Shown in pieces: positions 42,969-52,024 of a stretch of DNA of 64,000 nt. Every line of letters starts with the position of its first letter. Within the stretch, counting starts at the first letter, position 1. A model generated the notes under the pieces. The model searched no databases. It saw only the letters and a list, made by a program, of their open reading frames with translations, and had not been told where the DNA came from. Made by a program: the position numbers and the translations under genes. This DNA is from an uncultured Bacteroides sp. (GTDB taxonomy: Bacteria > Bacteroidota > Bacteroidia > Bacteroidales > Bacteroidaceae), in NCBI GenBank assembly GCA_900551445.1, contig URWA01000004.1:61189-125188 (forward strand). Direction: 5' to 3'.

Positions 42969-44087
42969 ATGGAGAATCTGTATATTGTACTTCTTGCATT
43001 TGTTTCGGCGGTGGCCATGGGACGGATGATTATCCCGAATATCTTGATTATTTCAATGCGCAAGCGGCTGTTCGACGTGCCCGACGCGCGCAAGGTACAC
43101 AAGCGGCCGGTGCCGCGGCTGGGGGGCGTGACGTTCTTCCCGGTCATCCTGTTTGCGATGTGTGTGTTCACGGCGCTGCGGGTGGTGACGGGCAACGGCC
43201 CGGACGAGGTACACGTGGAGCGGGTGGCCTGCGAGTTCATGTTTCTGGTGGGGGGCCTCACGCTGCTGTATATCGTGGGCATCGGCGACGACCTGGTGGG
43301 GGTGCGCTACCGGCGGAAATTTGTGATTCAGATCCTGTCGGCGGCGATGATTCCGCTGTCGGGGATGTATATCAATGACTTCTACGGACTTTTCGGTATC
43401 GGCATGATTCCGGCGGCGGTGGGTATCCCGCTGACGATGTTGCTCACGGTGTTCATCACGAACGCGGTGAACCTGATTGACGGCATCGACGGACTGGCGT
43501 CGGGGCTGAGCATGGTGGCGCTGCTGGTGTTCGGGGTGCTCTTCGTGGAGCTGAACCAGTGGATTTATGCCATGCTGGCTTTCGTGACGGTGGGGGTGAT
43601 CATTCCTTTCTTCTCGTACAACGTGTTCGGACGGGCGGAGATGGGACGCAAGATTTTCATGGGCGACACGGGGAGCCTGACGCTGGGCTTTATCCTGAGT
43701 TTCTTCGTGGTGCGGTATTGCATGTACGACCCGGTGATGTTGCCGGCATTGAAGGACAACCCGCTGCTGGTGTCGTTCAGTGTGTTGCTGGTGCCGTGTC
43801 TGGACGTGGTGCGGGTGGTGCTGCGGCGTGCGCGGAACCGTCGGCCGCTGTTCTTGCCGGACAAGACGCACATCCATCATAAGTTTCTGGCGATGGGTTT
43901 CTCTCCCCGCGGGGCGATGGTGACCATCCAGCTGATGTCGGCATGTTTCTTCGTGTTGACGATGGTGGGCATCCGCTACCTGGACAACACGCTGGTGCTG
44001 CTATTGGATATCGCGCTCTGGACGTTGCTGAATGTATGGTTCAATAGGGTGATTCTTTCTTTTGGACATAAGAACAAAAGAACATAA
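42969..44087 (+). CDS. Undecaprenyl-phosphate sugar-1-phosphate transferase (WecA/MraY superfamily)
   Basis: This 372-residue polytopic enzyme has the WecA-type motifs: RKVHKRPVPRLGGVTFFP (about 42-59), GIGDDLVGVRYRRKFVIQ with the D-D pair, NAVNLIDGIDGLASG (NxxNxxDGxDGLA-type active site, about 170-184), GRKIFMGDTGSLTLG and the His-rich DKTHIHHKFLAMG. It puts the first sugar phosphate on undecaprenyl phosphate. The exopolysaccharide operon on the minus strand has no such enzyme, so this gene may start its repeat units. Its last five codons (KNKRT) fall inside the repeat block that begins at 44064. Confidence 0.94.
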   Translation: MENLYIVLLAFVSAVAMGRMIIPNILIISMRKRLFDVPDARKVHKRPVPRLGGVTFFPVILFAMCVFTALRVVTGNGPDEVHVERVACEFMFLVGGLTLLYIVGIGDDLVGVRYRRKFVIQILSAAMIPLSGMYINDFYGLFGIGMIPAAVGIPLTMLLTVFITNAVNLIDGIDGLASGLSMVALLVFGVLFVELNQWIYAMLAFVTVGVIIPFFSYNVFGRAEMGRKIFMGDTGSLTLGFILSFFVVRYCMYDPVMLPALKDNPLLVSFSVLLVPCLDVVRVVLRRARNRRPLFLPDKTHIHHKFLAMGFSPRGAMVTIQLMSACFFVLTMVGIRYLDNTLVLLLDIALWTLLNVWFNRVILSFGHKNKRT

Positions 44088-44298
44088 GTTTTTGTGTGTG
44101 TTTTCTTTTTTGACATAAGAACATAAGAACATAAGTTTTTTTGTGCGCCCTCGTTGTCCTTTAATCTTTTGTTCTTCTGTTCTTCTGTCTTTTAAAATGT
44201 AGACATAAGGACAAAAGAACATAAGTTTTTTTGTGCGCCCTCGTTGTTCTTTTAATCTTTTGTTCTTTTGTTCTTCTGTCTTTTAAAGTGTAGACATA
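44064..44298. repeat. Block of GACATAAGAACAAAAGAA repeats with a tandem ~90-bp duplication
   Basis: Words such as GACATAAGAACAAAAGAAC and their complements (CTTTTGTTCTTCTGTTCTTC) form inverted repeats. The unit starting ATAAGTTTTTTTGTGCGCCC at 44131 is repeated at 44221, about 90 bases later, with few changes. The same words form the inverted repeat at 56026-56096. It starts inside the 3' end of the WecA-like gene and may act as its terminator. The rest of the gap to 44533 holds AT-rich sequence with no gene. Confidence 0.85.
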
Positions 44299-44511
44299 AA
44301 AAAAGGGAATCTTCCCAGACTCCCAATCTTCATTAACCTTAAATCTAATACCATGAAAAACACAGTGCAAAGATAGAGCTTTTATGTTGTGTAACATATA
44401 AAACTTGCAGAAATCTGCATTGCTTTAACACTATTTATACTTTTACGCGCGCGATGGGCGATTTTAGGCTTTCTACACATTGTTTTTTGCAAATTAGGGT
44501 GGGGCTGGGGT

Positions 44512-44541
44512 TTGGTGGTTAGGGGGAAAACTGTATCTTTG
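44512..44541 (+). promoter_or_regulatory. Bacteroidetes promoter for the SLBB export gene
   Basis: TTG (44512-44514), 19 bases, then TATCTTTG (44534-44541). The expected start is near 44548, about 20 bases before the ATG at 44567. Confidence 0.8.
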
Positions 44542-44566
44542 TCGATAAAACTAAAAAGTAGACAGA

Positions 44567-46999
44567 ATGAGGAAACACTTCGCTAGACTGGCGCTGTGCT
44601 TCTTTCTGCTGGGGACGGCTCATGCGTATGCCCAGAGCGGAATGACGGACAGCCAAGTGATGGAATATGTACAACAGGCGCTTCAGGCGGGAAAGGACCA
44701 GCAGACCATTGCCATGGAACTGTTGGCGAAAGGGGCTACGCAAGACCAGCTGCTGCGGTTGAAATCGCAGTATGCGGGGACGGCGGGGACTTCGGATGCC
44801 ACGGACGGGATGGCCTCGGTGACGGATATGGGCAGCCGCACACGGAAGACGGTGGCTGCTTCGGGCAGGACCGGGGAGGCGGATGCGAGTACCGACGGCA
44901 TGAAGCAGAGCATGGAGCGGCGGAAGGCGTTGAAGGCGGCTCCCACGGGCGAGGACGAGGTGTTCGGACGGAACATCTTCAACCAGGAGAAGCTGACTTT
45001 CCAGCCGAACCTGAGCATGGCCACGCCGGAGAATTATTCGCTGGGACCGGGCGACGAGGTGATTGTGGACGTGTGGGGGGCCAGCCAGAACACGATGCGG
45101 CTGGAAATCTCGCCCGACGGTTACGTGAACATCGCCAACGTGGGACCGGTGTACCTGAGCGGGATGACCATTCAGGAGGCGCGGCGGGTGCTGAAGCAGG
45201 AGCTGGGCAAGATTTACGCGGACGCGGCCAACCAGATCCAGGTGACGCTGGGCCACATCCGTACCATCCAGGTGAACGTGATGGGCGAGGTGGTGGCGCC
45301 GGGTACGTATGCGCTGTCGTCGCTCTCCACGGTGTTTTATGCCTTGTACGTGGCCGGAGGGGTGAGCGACATCGGTAGCCTGCGCAATGTGCAGGTGGCC
45401 CGTGGCGGACGGACGGTGGCGCGGCTCGACGTGTACGACTATATATTGAAGGGGCAGATTCACGACGACATCCGCCTGCACGACGGGGATGTGGTGATTG
45501 TGCCGACCTACGACGAACTGGTGAAAATAAAGGGTAAGGTGAAGCGGCCGATGTGGTATGAAATGAAGCACGGTGAGTCGGCGGCCACTTTATTGAAATA
45601 TGCCGGAGGATTTTCTTCGGATGCTTATCGGAAGAGTATCAGCGTGTTACGAAAAAATGGAAAAAATTTTTCGGTGAAAACGGTAAACGATACGGACCTT
45701 CCGACGTTTAAATTAATAGACGGCGACGTGGTGACGGTGGATTCCATCCTGAACCGCTTCGACAACCGTCTGGAAGTGAAGGGGGCGGTGTTCCACCCGG
45801 GGGTGTACGAGCTGAGCGGGTCGCTCAACACGGTGCGCCAGCTGGTGGAGAAGGCCGACGGACTGCTGGGTGAGGCTTTCACGGGGCGCGCGGTGCTGTA
45901 TCGCGAGCGGGAGAACCTGACGCGGGAGGTGCTGCCGGTGGACATCGAGGGCATCCTGAAGGGGACGTCGCCCGACATTGCCTTGCAGAAAAATGACATT
46001 TTGTATATTCCGAGCATCCACGACTTGCAGGATCTGGGACGGGTGAGCATCAGCGGCGAGGTGAACCAGCCGGGCAGTTACCCGTATGCGGACCACATGA
46101 GTCTGGAGGACCTGGTGATTACGGCGGGGGGACTGAAGGAGTCGGCTTCGCTGGTGCGGGTGGATGTGGCACGCCGTATCCGTGACCCGAAGAGCACGGC
46201 GGAACCGGAGATGATCGGCCAGAATTTCTCGTTCGGCCTGAAGGACGGTTTCGTGGTGGACGGGCAGGCGGGCTTCGAGCTGCAGCCTTACGACCAGGTG
46301 TACGTGCGCCGCAGCCCGAGTTATGCGGAGCAGCTGAACGTGACGGTGGAGGGCGAGGTGCTCTACGGCGGCGACTATGCGCTGAACACGAAGAGTGAAC
46401 GCCTGAGCAGTCTGGTGCAGCGGGCCGGAGGGGTGACACGCCATGCGTATGTGCGCGGGGCGAAGTTGCGCCGGGTGGCCAACGAGGAGGAGCTGCGACG
46501 CATGGAGGACGTGGTGCGGATGGTGCGCCGGGAAATCGGTGAGAACCTGGCCAACGCACTGGGCCTGAAGGTGGACAGCACGTTCACGGTGGGCATCGAC
46601 CTGGAGGAGGCACTGGCTCATCCGGGGGGTGACGCCGACGTGGTGCTGCGCGAGGGCGACGTGCTGATGGTGCCGGAATACAACAATACGGTGAAGGTGA
46701 ACGGAGCGGTGATGATGCCCAACACGGTGTCGTATGCACAGGGCAAGAGCGTGAAGTATTACCTGAGCCAGGCCGGGGGCTATTCGGCCAACGCCAAGAA
46801 GAACCAGAAGTTCATCATTTACATGAACGGACAGGTGGCGGAGGTGAAAGGCAGCGGCAGGAAACAGATAGAGCCGGGATGTGAAATCGTGGTGCCGAAC
46901 AAGACGAAGAAGTTCAACTTCGCCACTGTGGTTTCGAACGCGACTTCGTTTGCCTCACTGGCAACGATGCTGGCGTCATTGGCTACGATGTTGAAATAA
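44567..46999 (+). CDS. Large SLBB-domain polysaccharide export protein
   Basis: This 810-residue protein has a signal peptide (MRKHFARLALCFFLLGTAHAYAQ) and a short helical segment (VMEYVQQALQAGKDQQTIAMEL). It has a Poly_export domain (NYSLGPGDEVIVDVWGASQNTMRLEI, about 150-175) and several SLBB domains. Examples are VNVMGEVVAPGTYALSSLSTV, LEVKGAVFHPGVYELSGSLNTV, VSISGEVNQPGSYPYADHMSL, VTVEGEVLYGGDYALNTKSER and VKVNGAVMMPNTVSYAQGKSV. Such long proteins act as outer-membrane or periplasmic export components. No wzc or glycosyltransferase follows, so it is an orphan next to the wza/wzc pair of the minus-strand operon. It ends in a hydrophobic segment (SFASLATMLASLATML). Confidence 0.93.
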   Translation: MRKHFARLALCFFLLGTAHAYAQSGMTDSQVMEYVQQALQAGKDQQTIAMELLAKGATQDQLLRLKSQYAGTAGTSDATDGMASVTDMGSRTRKTVAASGRTGEADASTDGMKQSMERRKALKAAPTGEDEVFGRNIFNQEKLTFQPNLSMATPENYSLGPGDEVIVDVWGASQNTMRLEISPDGYVNIANVGPVYLSGMTIQEARRVLKQELGKIYADAANQIQVTLGHIRTIQVNVMGEVVAPGTYALSSLSTVFYALYVAGGVSDIGSLRNVQVARGGRTVARLDVYDYILKGQIHDDIRLHDGDVVIVPTYDELVKIKGKVKRPMWYEMKHGESAATLLKYAGGFSSDAYRKSISVLRKNGKNFSVKTVNDTDLPTFKLIDGDVVTVDSILNRFDNRLEVKGAVFHPGVYELSGSLNTVRQLVEKADGLLGEAFTGRAVLYRERENLTREVLPVDIEGILKGTSPDIALQKNDILYIPSIHDLQDLGRVSISGEVNQPGSYPYADHMSLEDLVITAGGLKESASLVRVDVARRIRDPKSTAEPEMIGQNFSFGLKDGFVVDGQAGFELQPYDQVYVRRSPSYAEQLNVTVEGEVLYGGDYALNTKSERLSSLVQRAGGVTRHAYVRGAKLRRVANEEELRRMEDVVRMVRREIGENLANALGLKVDSTFTVGIDLEEALAHPGGDADVVLREGDVLMVPEYNNTVKVNGAVMMPNTVSYAQGKSVKYYLSQAGGYSANAKKNQKFIIYMNGQVAEVKGSGRKQIEPGCEIVVPNKTKKFNFATVVSNATSFASLATMLASLATMLK

Positions 47000-47017
47000 C
47001 CTTTAATCGATGAGTAT

Positions 47018-48277
47018 ATGAATATGAAACTGAGACTGATTGTCATGAACTTCCTGCAGTTTGCCGTGTGGGGAGCGTATCTCACCTCGATGGGAACGTA
47101 CCTCGCGGGGGTAGGACTGGGAGGACATATCGGCATTTTTTATGCGATGCAGGGCATTGTGTCGCTGTTCATGCCGGCGGTGATGGGTATCATTGCCGAC
47201 CGCTGGATTCCGGCGCAGCGCCTGCTGGGGCTGAGCCATCTGCTGGCGGCGCTGTTTATGGCGGGTGCCGGCTATTATGCCATGACCACGGGCTCGCAGG
47301 TGGAGTTTCCGGCGCTGTTCGCCTTTTATTCCATGAGTGTGGCCTTCTACATGCCGACGCTGGCCCTGTCGAACTCGGTGGCGTACACGGCCCTCGACAA
47401 GGCGGGACTGGACACCATCAAGGCGTTTCCGCCTATCCGTACGTTCGGCACCATCGGCTTTATCTGCTCGATGTGGCTGGTCGACCTGCTGGGCTTCCAG
47501 TCGAACTACATGCAGTTCTTCACGTGTGCGGCGTGGGGCGTGGTGCTGGCGGTTTATGCGCACACGCTGCCGGAGTGTCCGGTGAGCCGCGGACAGGGGG
47601 AGAAGAAGTCGCTGGTGGAGGCGCTGGGACTGAAGGCGTTCCTGCTGTTCAAGGACCGCAAGATGGCCACGTTCTTCATCTTCTCGATGCTGCTGGGGGT
47701 GTCGCTGCAGATTACCAACGGGTTTGCCAATCCGTTCATCACGAGTTTCAGTGCTATTCCGGAATATGCCGACACGTTCGGCGTGCAGCATGCCAACCTG
47801 CTGATCTCGCTCTCGCAAATCAGTGAGACGTGTTGTATCCTGCTCATCCCGTTCTTCCTGGGACGGTTCGGCATCAAGCGGGTGATGCTCATTGCCATGG
47901 TGGCGTGGGTGCTCCGTTTCGGACTGTTCGGCCTGGGCGACCCGGGCAGCGGGGTATGGATGTTCGTGCTGTCCATGCTGGTGTATGGCGTGGCGTTCGA
48001 CTTTTTCAATGTGTCGGGTTCGCTGTATGTGGACAAGGAGACGGATCTTTCCATCCGTTCGAGCGCGCAGGGGCTGTTCATCCTGATGACCAACGGTATC
48101 GGGGCGACGGTGGGCACGCTGAGCGCACAGGCGGTGGTGAACCGTTTCGTGGACTTCAACTCTACGGCGCCGCAGGTGGAAGGCTGGAGCTGTGCGTGGT
48201 TCGTGTTTGCGGCCTACGCGCTGGTGGTGGCTGTGGCTTTCGCGCTGATTTTCAAATATAAACATGTATCAAACTAA
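47018..48277 (+). CDS. MFS transporter, nucleoside:H+ symporter type (NupG-like)
   Basis: This 419-residue protein of 12 predicted helices begins LRLIVMNFLQFAVWGAYLTSMGTYL, typical of the nucleoside:H+ symporter family. It also has IADRWIPAQRLLGLSHLL, the NSVAYTALD block, and IRTFGTIGFICSMWLVD. It probably imports nucleosides, though Bacteroides relatives may carry other small solutes. It follows the SLBB gene after 18 bases but is unrelated in function, which suggests the polysaccharide region ends here. Confidence 0.88.
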   Translation: MNMKLRLIVMNFLQFAVWGAYLTSMGTYLAGVGLGGHIGIFYAMQGIVSLFMPAVMGIIADRWIPAQRLLGLSHLLAALFMAGAGYYAMTTGSQVEFPALFAFYSMSVAFYMPTLALSNSVAYTALDKAGLDTIKAFPPIRTFGTIGFICSMWLVDLLGFQSNYMQFFTCAAWGVVLAVYAHTLPECPVSRGQGEKKSLVEALGLKAFLLFKDRKMATFFIFSMLLGVSLQITNGFANPFITSFSAIPEYADTFGVQHANLLISLSQISETCCILLIPFFLGRFGIKRVMLIAMVAWVLRFGLFGLGDPGSGVWMFVLSMLVYGVAFDFFNVSGSLYVDKETDLSIRSSAQGLFILMTNGIGATVGTLSAQAVVNRFVDFNSTAPQVEGWSCAWFVFAAYALVVAVAFALIFKYKHVSN

Positions 48278-48302
48278 ATATAAACTTTAATGACAGAAGA
48301 TT

Positions 48303-48977
48303 ATGGAACAAGAAACGGGTTTAATAGAAATGGTGATTAAGGAGATTGCCGAGGCAATCGATCTCGATAAGATAGTGGAAGACGAGGATTTCGATGAGTT
48401 CCTGACGAACCGGGAAAAAATAGAGCAGGTGTTTGTCGCGATGGATAACCGACGCCTGATGCTGGTGGAGAAGGGTGGTACACGGGAAATCATGACCGTG
48501 GTGACTCCCGACGAAGCGGGATTGCTGGAGGTGTCGTTGGCCGGTGACGAGCTGGCCAAGACTTCGCTGGCGTATCAGACCATCCAGATGTTGCGCGAGT
48601 TGGGCGTGACGCTGGAAAGTGTGGTGGCTCGTGACAAGGTGCTCTTCATTCCGCAGTGTATGCTGCACATGCGTAAGGCGGACGGCACTCCGATGGAGGT
48701 AAAGCTGCGTCTGGTGGACGCACTGTGCGTGTCAATCCTGGCGAAGATTCCGTTTTACGTGAACGCGAATTTCCTGAAGGAACAGGATCGTCCGGACTTT
48801 GTGAAGGAGGTGGTATCGAACGCGGAAGTGGTGCTGCTGCACATGATGACCGACCGCTTGCTCGAAAGGGAGATGGAAAAGGCCATCCGGAATGAGAACT
48901 ATGAGTATGCCGAGATGGTGAAACGGGAGATGGAAGCCCGGAAGAAGGCGGCAGAAAACGGTGAAAACAAAGAATAA
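48303..48977 (+). CDS. DUF151/bifunctional-nuclease-like protein with C-terminal UVR motif
   Basis: The 224-residue soluble protein has a middle region (about 100-165) with QTIQMLRELGVTLESVVARDKVLFI...MEVKLRLVDALCVSILAKIPFYVNANFL. This follows the DUF151 (BFN) pattern, in which R-x-S-D-A-I-A-L-A is replaced by RLVDALCVSI. The C-terminus LEREMEKAIRNENYEYAEMVKREMEARKKA matches the UvrB/UvrC-type UVR helix pair. The N-terminal acidic region is unassigned. The BFN link is moderate; the UVR motif is clear. It is followed after 5 bases by rsmE. Confidence 0.7.
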   Translation: MEQETGLIEMVIKEIAEAIDLDKIVEDEDFDEFLTNREKIEQVFVAMDNRRLMLVEKGGTREIMTVVTPDEAGLLEVSLAGDELAKTSLAYQTIQMLRELGVTLESVVARDKVLFIPQCMLHMRKADGTPMEVKLRLVDALCVSILAKIPFYVNANFLKEQDRPDFVKEVVSNAEVVLLHMMTDRLLEREMEKAIRNENYEYAEMVKREMEARKKAAENGENKE

Positions 48978-48982
48978 GGAGT

Positions 48983-49684
48983 ATGCACGTATTTTATACA
49001 CCGGATATTGAACAGACGCAGGAGTTGCCGGAAGAGGAAGCCGGCCACTGCCTGCGGGTGTTGCGCCTGGGAGTGGGCGACGAGGTGACGCTGACCGACG
49101 GGAAGGGGTTCTTCTACCGGGCGGTGATTGCGGCGGCCACCCAGAAGCGTTGTGTGGTGAAGGTGCTGGAGAAGACGGCGCAGGAGCCTTTCTGGAAGGG
49201 GCATCTGCACCTGGCACTGGCGCCCACGAAGAACATGGACCGCATGGAATGGCTGGCGGAGAAGGCTACGGAAATCGGGTTCGACGAACTGACGTTCCTG
49301 AACTGCCGCTTCTCGGAACGGAAGGTCATCAAGACCGACCGGGTGGAGAAAATCGTGGTGTCGGCGGTGAAACAGTCGCTCAAGGCCCGCAAGCCGGTGG
49401 TGAACGAGATGACGGATTTCCGCAAGTTCATGGAGCGGGACTTTCCGGGGCAGAAGTTCATCGCCCATTGCTATGAGGGGGAGAAGCCGCTGCTGCGCGA
49501 CGTGCTGCGCCCCGACGAGGATGCCGTGGTGCTGATCGGACCGGAAGGGGACTTCAGTCCGGAGGAGGTGGCACTGGCGGCGGAAAAAGGCTTTCAGGCG
49601 GTGAGCCTGGGCAAGTCGCGCCTGCGCACGGAAACGGCGGCACTGGTGGCGGTACACCTGATGAACCTGGCGCACAGCGAGTGA
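48983..49684 (+). CDS. rsmE: 16S rRNA m3U1498 methyltransferase
   Basis: This 233-residue SPOUT methyltransferase acts on 16S rRNA U1498. It has the N-terminal PUA-like part with HCLRVLRLGVGDEVTLTDG and LAPTKNMDRMEWLAEKATEIGFDELTF (about 75-101). The knotted SAM-binding site is IGPEGDFSPEEVALAAEKGF, with the closing block VSLGKSRLRTETAALVAVHLMN. Length and motifs are standard for RsmE. Housekeeping gene. Confidence 0.97.
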   Translation: MHVFYTPDIEQTQELPEEEAGHCLRVLRLGVGDEVTLTDGKGFFYRAVIAAATQKRCVVKVLEKTAQEPFWKGHLHLALAPTKNMDRMEWLAEKATEIGFDELTFLNCRFSERKVIKTDRVEKIVVSAVKQSLKARKPVVNEMTDFRKFMERDFPGQKFIAHCYEGEKPLLRDVLRPDEDAVVLIGPEGDFSPEEVALAAEKGFQAVSLGKSRLRTETAALVAVHLMNLAHSE

Positions 49685-49709
49685 CCTTGATTGTGTAACT
49701 TTAAAATAA

Positions 49710-51221
49710 ATGAGTATGAAAAAGACGTGGAAATGGATGGGGGGCCTGGCTTTGGGCATGGCGTTCCTGCTGGCTTCCTGCGGTGAGAAGAATCCGTACA
49801 CGAATGTGTTGCCGAAGGATGCGGCGACGGTGGTTTCGCTGGACGTGATGGAGATGGCGAAGAAGTGTGCGCTCGACAAGCAGGCGCGGCAGACGATGGG
49901 CACGATGATGAAGTCGTCGCTCAAAGGGACTGCCGATGGCTTGGTGGACAAGATAATGGACGACCCGGAGGAAAGCGGACTGCGGCTGACCGACCGGGTG
50001 TATTTTTTTGTGATGCCGCAGATGGAGATGGGCGGTGTGCTGGTGCGCATGGCCGACAAGGACAAGCTGGAGGATTTGCTGGAGGTGCTTCAACGGCAGG
50101 GACAGTGTGAGGCGCCGGCCGACGGCGACGGTTGCCGCTGGACGGTGGCTGGCGGCGGGCTGATGGCCTGGACGGACGATGCGTTCCTGCTGCTGGCGGC
50201 CAACGGGAACCCGCGGGACTTGCAGCACCAGGCTTCGATGTGGCTCCGTCAGAAGGACGGGGAGGGCTATTCGGGCACACCGGACTTCAAGCGGCTGGAG
50301 GGAGCCGACGAGGACATCGCGGTGATGGCTTCGCTGAACCTGATGCCGAAACAGTATCTGACCATGGCGACCATGGGACTGCCGGCGGATTTGAAGCTGA
50401 AGGACCTGAAGTCGTTTTCCACACTGGATTTCCAGGACGGCAAGGCGGTGCTGGAGGTGGAGACGCTGACCGACAACAAGGTGTACAAGGACTTGCTGAA
50501 GAAGCAGGCGGAGGTGTCGGGCCCGCTGAAGGGTTCGTACCTGAAGATGTTCCCGGCGAATACGGTGGGCTGGATGAGTGCGCACGTAGACGGCGGTAAG
50601 GCGTACGACTTGCTGCGCGAGAACCCGACGGTGCGTCAGGAGCTGGACAACTCGATGATGCCGCTCGACTTTGAGGCGATTTTCAAGGCGGTGAAGGGGG
50701 ATGTGGCGCTGGCCATGCCGGAGATGTCGTTCACCCCGGGCTTTATCTTCTATGCGGATGTGACGAACAGTGAGTTCATGCGCACGTTTGAGGACCTGAA
50801 GCCGCTGCTGGCGATGACCAACGGGCAGATGCGTTTGCTGGACCGGGGGGGCAAGGATGCGTATCAGTTTGTGGCCGTGGACGGCTCGATGATGGGCGTG
50901 GGCCGCGGACCGGTGTCTCTCTGGCTGGGCGTGAAGGACAAGCGTTTCTACCTGACAAACCGTGAGAGCCTGATCGGCAGCGAGGTGAAGGGCCTGACGC
51001 TGGAAGATTGCAGCTGGGCCAAGGACGTGAAAGGCAAGCTGTTCTACCTGAACGTGAACTTCCAGGCATTGTCGGCCGCTCTGCCGCAGCTTCCCTACGT
51101 GGGCATGCTGGACTACCTGACCATCGAGTCGGAAGGAACAACCAAGGCCCGCATGGTGCTGCAGATGAAGAACAAAAAAGACAATGTGCTGAAGCAGCTG
51201 GGAGAGATGTTGAAGAATTAA
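49710..51221 (+). CDS. DUF4836 family lipoprotein
   Basis: This 503-residue protein has a lipoprotein signal with lipobox LLASC (Cys24). The mature chain fits Bacteroides DUF4836 proteins: PYTNVLPKDAATVVSLDVMEMAKKC at its start, repeated alpha/beta blocks, FKAVKGDVALAM near residue 330 and a C-terminal YLTIESEGTTKARMVLQMKNKK. The function is unknown; probably surface or periplasmic face anchored. It lies upstream of an ABC pair but is separated by a 137-base inverted-repeat spacer. Confidence 0.88.
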   Translation: MSMKKTWKWMGGLALGMAFLLASCGEKNPYTNVLPKDAATVVSLDVMEMAKKCALDKQARQTMGTMMKSSLKGTADGLVDKIMDDPEESGLRLTDRVYFFVMPQMEMGGVLVRMADKDKLEDLLEVLQRQGQCEAPADGDGCRWTVAGGGLMAWTDDAFLLLAANGNPRDLQHQASMWLRQKDGEGYSGTPDFKRLEGADEDIAVMASLNLMPKQYLTMATMGLPADLKLKDLKSFSTLDFQDGKAVLEVETLTDNKVYKDLLKKQAEVSGPLKGSYLKMFPANTVGWMSAHVDGGKAYDLLRENPTVRQELDNSMMPLDFEAIFKAVKGDVALAMPEMSFTPGFIFYADVTNSEFMRTFEDLKPLLAMTNGQMRLLDRGGKDAYQFVAVDGSMMGVGRGPVSLWLGVKDKRFYLTNRESLIGSEVKGLTLEDCSWAKDVKGKLFYLNVNFQALSAALPQLPYVGMLDYLTIESEGTTKARMVLQMKNKKDNVLKQLGEMLKN

Positions 51222-51358
51222 TAATGAATAATTAATAATGAATAGCGGATAGCGAGTGATTAATAGGAAGTGTGGATTTTTTCATTATTCATTATTAATT
51301 ATTCATTGATCATTGACCTCGTTTTTCATTTTTCATTATTCATTTTTCATTGAATAAA
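51222..51358. repeat. AT-rich inverted-repeat spacer (AATGAATAATTAATAATGAAT / CATTATTCATTATTAATTATT type)
   Basis: The left side has AATAATGAATAATTAATAAT and the right side ATTATTCATTATTAATTATT, complementary to each other around 51242-51280. Further TTTTTCATT words follow up to the ABC gene. A near-identical design is found at 61110-61200. Confidence 0.75.
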
Positions 51359-52003
51359 ATGGACTCTATAGAATTACAGCAAACCCTGCCGGAAGTATTT
51401 GCCGGACGCGACGGAATTGTGTCGGACGTGTGGCACCGGCAGGTGGTTTTCCAGAAAGGAAAGATGTACTTGATTGAAGCGGCGTCGGGCACAGGCAAGT
51501 CGTCGCTTTGCAGTTTTATTTATGGGTATCGCACGGACTATCAGGGGATTATCACTTTTGATGGGGTGAACGTGCGGAAGCTCACGGTGAAGCAGTGGAC
51601 GGATATCCGCAAGCGCTCGCTGAGCATGTTGTTTCAGGAGTTGCGGCTGTTCCCGGAGCTGACGGCGTGGGAGAACGTGCAGCTCAAGAACGGGCTGACG
51701 GGCTTTTGCCGCAAACAGCAGGTGAAGGATTGGTTCGAACAGCTGGGCATCGCCGACAAATGGGATGTGAAGGTGGGCAAGATGTCGTACGGGCAGCAGC
51801 AGCGCGTGGCTTTCGTGAGGGGGCTGTGCCAGCCGGCCGACTTTTTCTTCCTCGACGAGCCGGTGAGCCATCTGGACGACGGCAACGGGCAGATCATGGC
51901 CCGTATCCTGAAGGAAGAGGCGGCGCGCCAGGGGGCCGGCGTGATTGTGACGTCCATCGGCAAGCACCTGCCGCTGGAGTATGACAGGGTGTTGAGTTTG
52001 TAA
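51359..52003 (+). CDS. ABC transporter ATP-binding protein (LolD/MacB-like)
   Basis: The start is MDSIELQQTLPEVFAG at 51359 (an in-frame TTG lies at 51350). The 214-residue ATPase has Walker A ASGTGKSS (about 41-48), Q-loop MLFQELRLFPELT, signature MSYGQQQRVAFVRGL and Walker B FFFLDEPVSHLDD. Size and motif spacing fit LolD/MacB/FtsE-type ATPases. The permease gene 21 bases downstream completes the exporter. The substrate cannot be read. Confidence 0.93.
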   Translation: MDSIELQQTLPEVFAGRDGIVSDVWHRQVVFQKGKMYLIEAASGTGKSSLCSFIYGYRTDYQGIITFDGVNVRKLTVKQWTDIRKRSLSMLFQELRLFPELTAWENVQLKNGLTGFCRKQQVKDWFEQLGIADKWDVKVGKMSYGQQQRVAFVRGLCQPADFFFLDEPVSHLDDGNGQIMARILKEEAARQGAGVIVTSIGKHLPLEYDRVLSL

Positions 52004-52024
52004 GGTTTTTAAACGTATAAAGAG

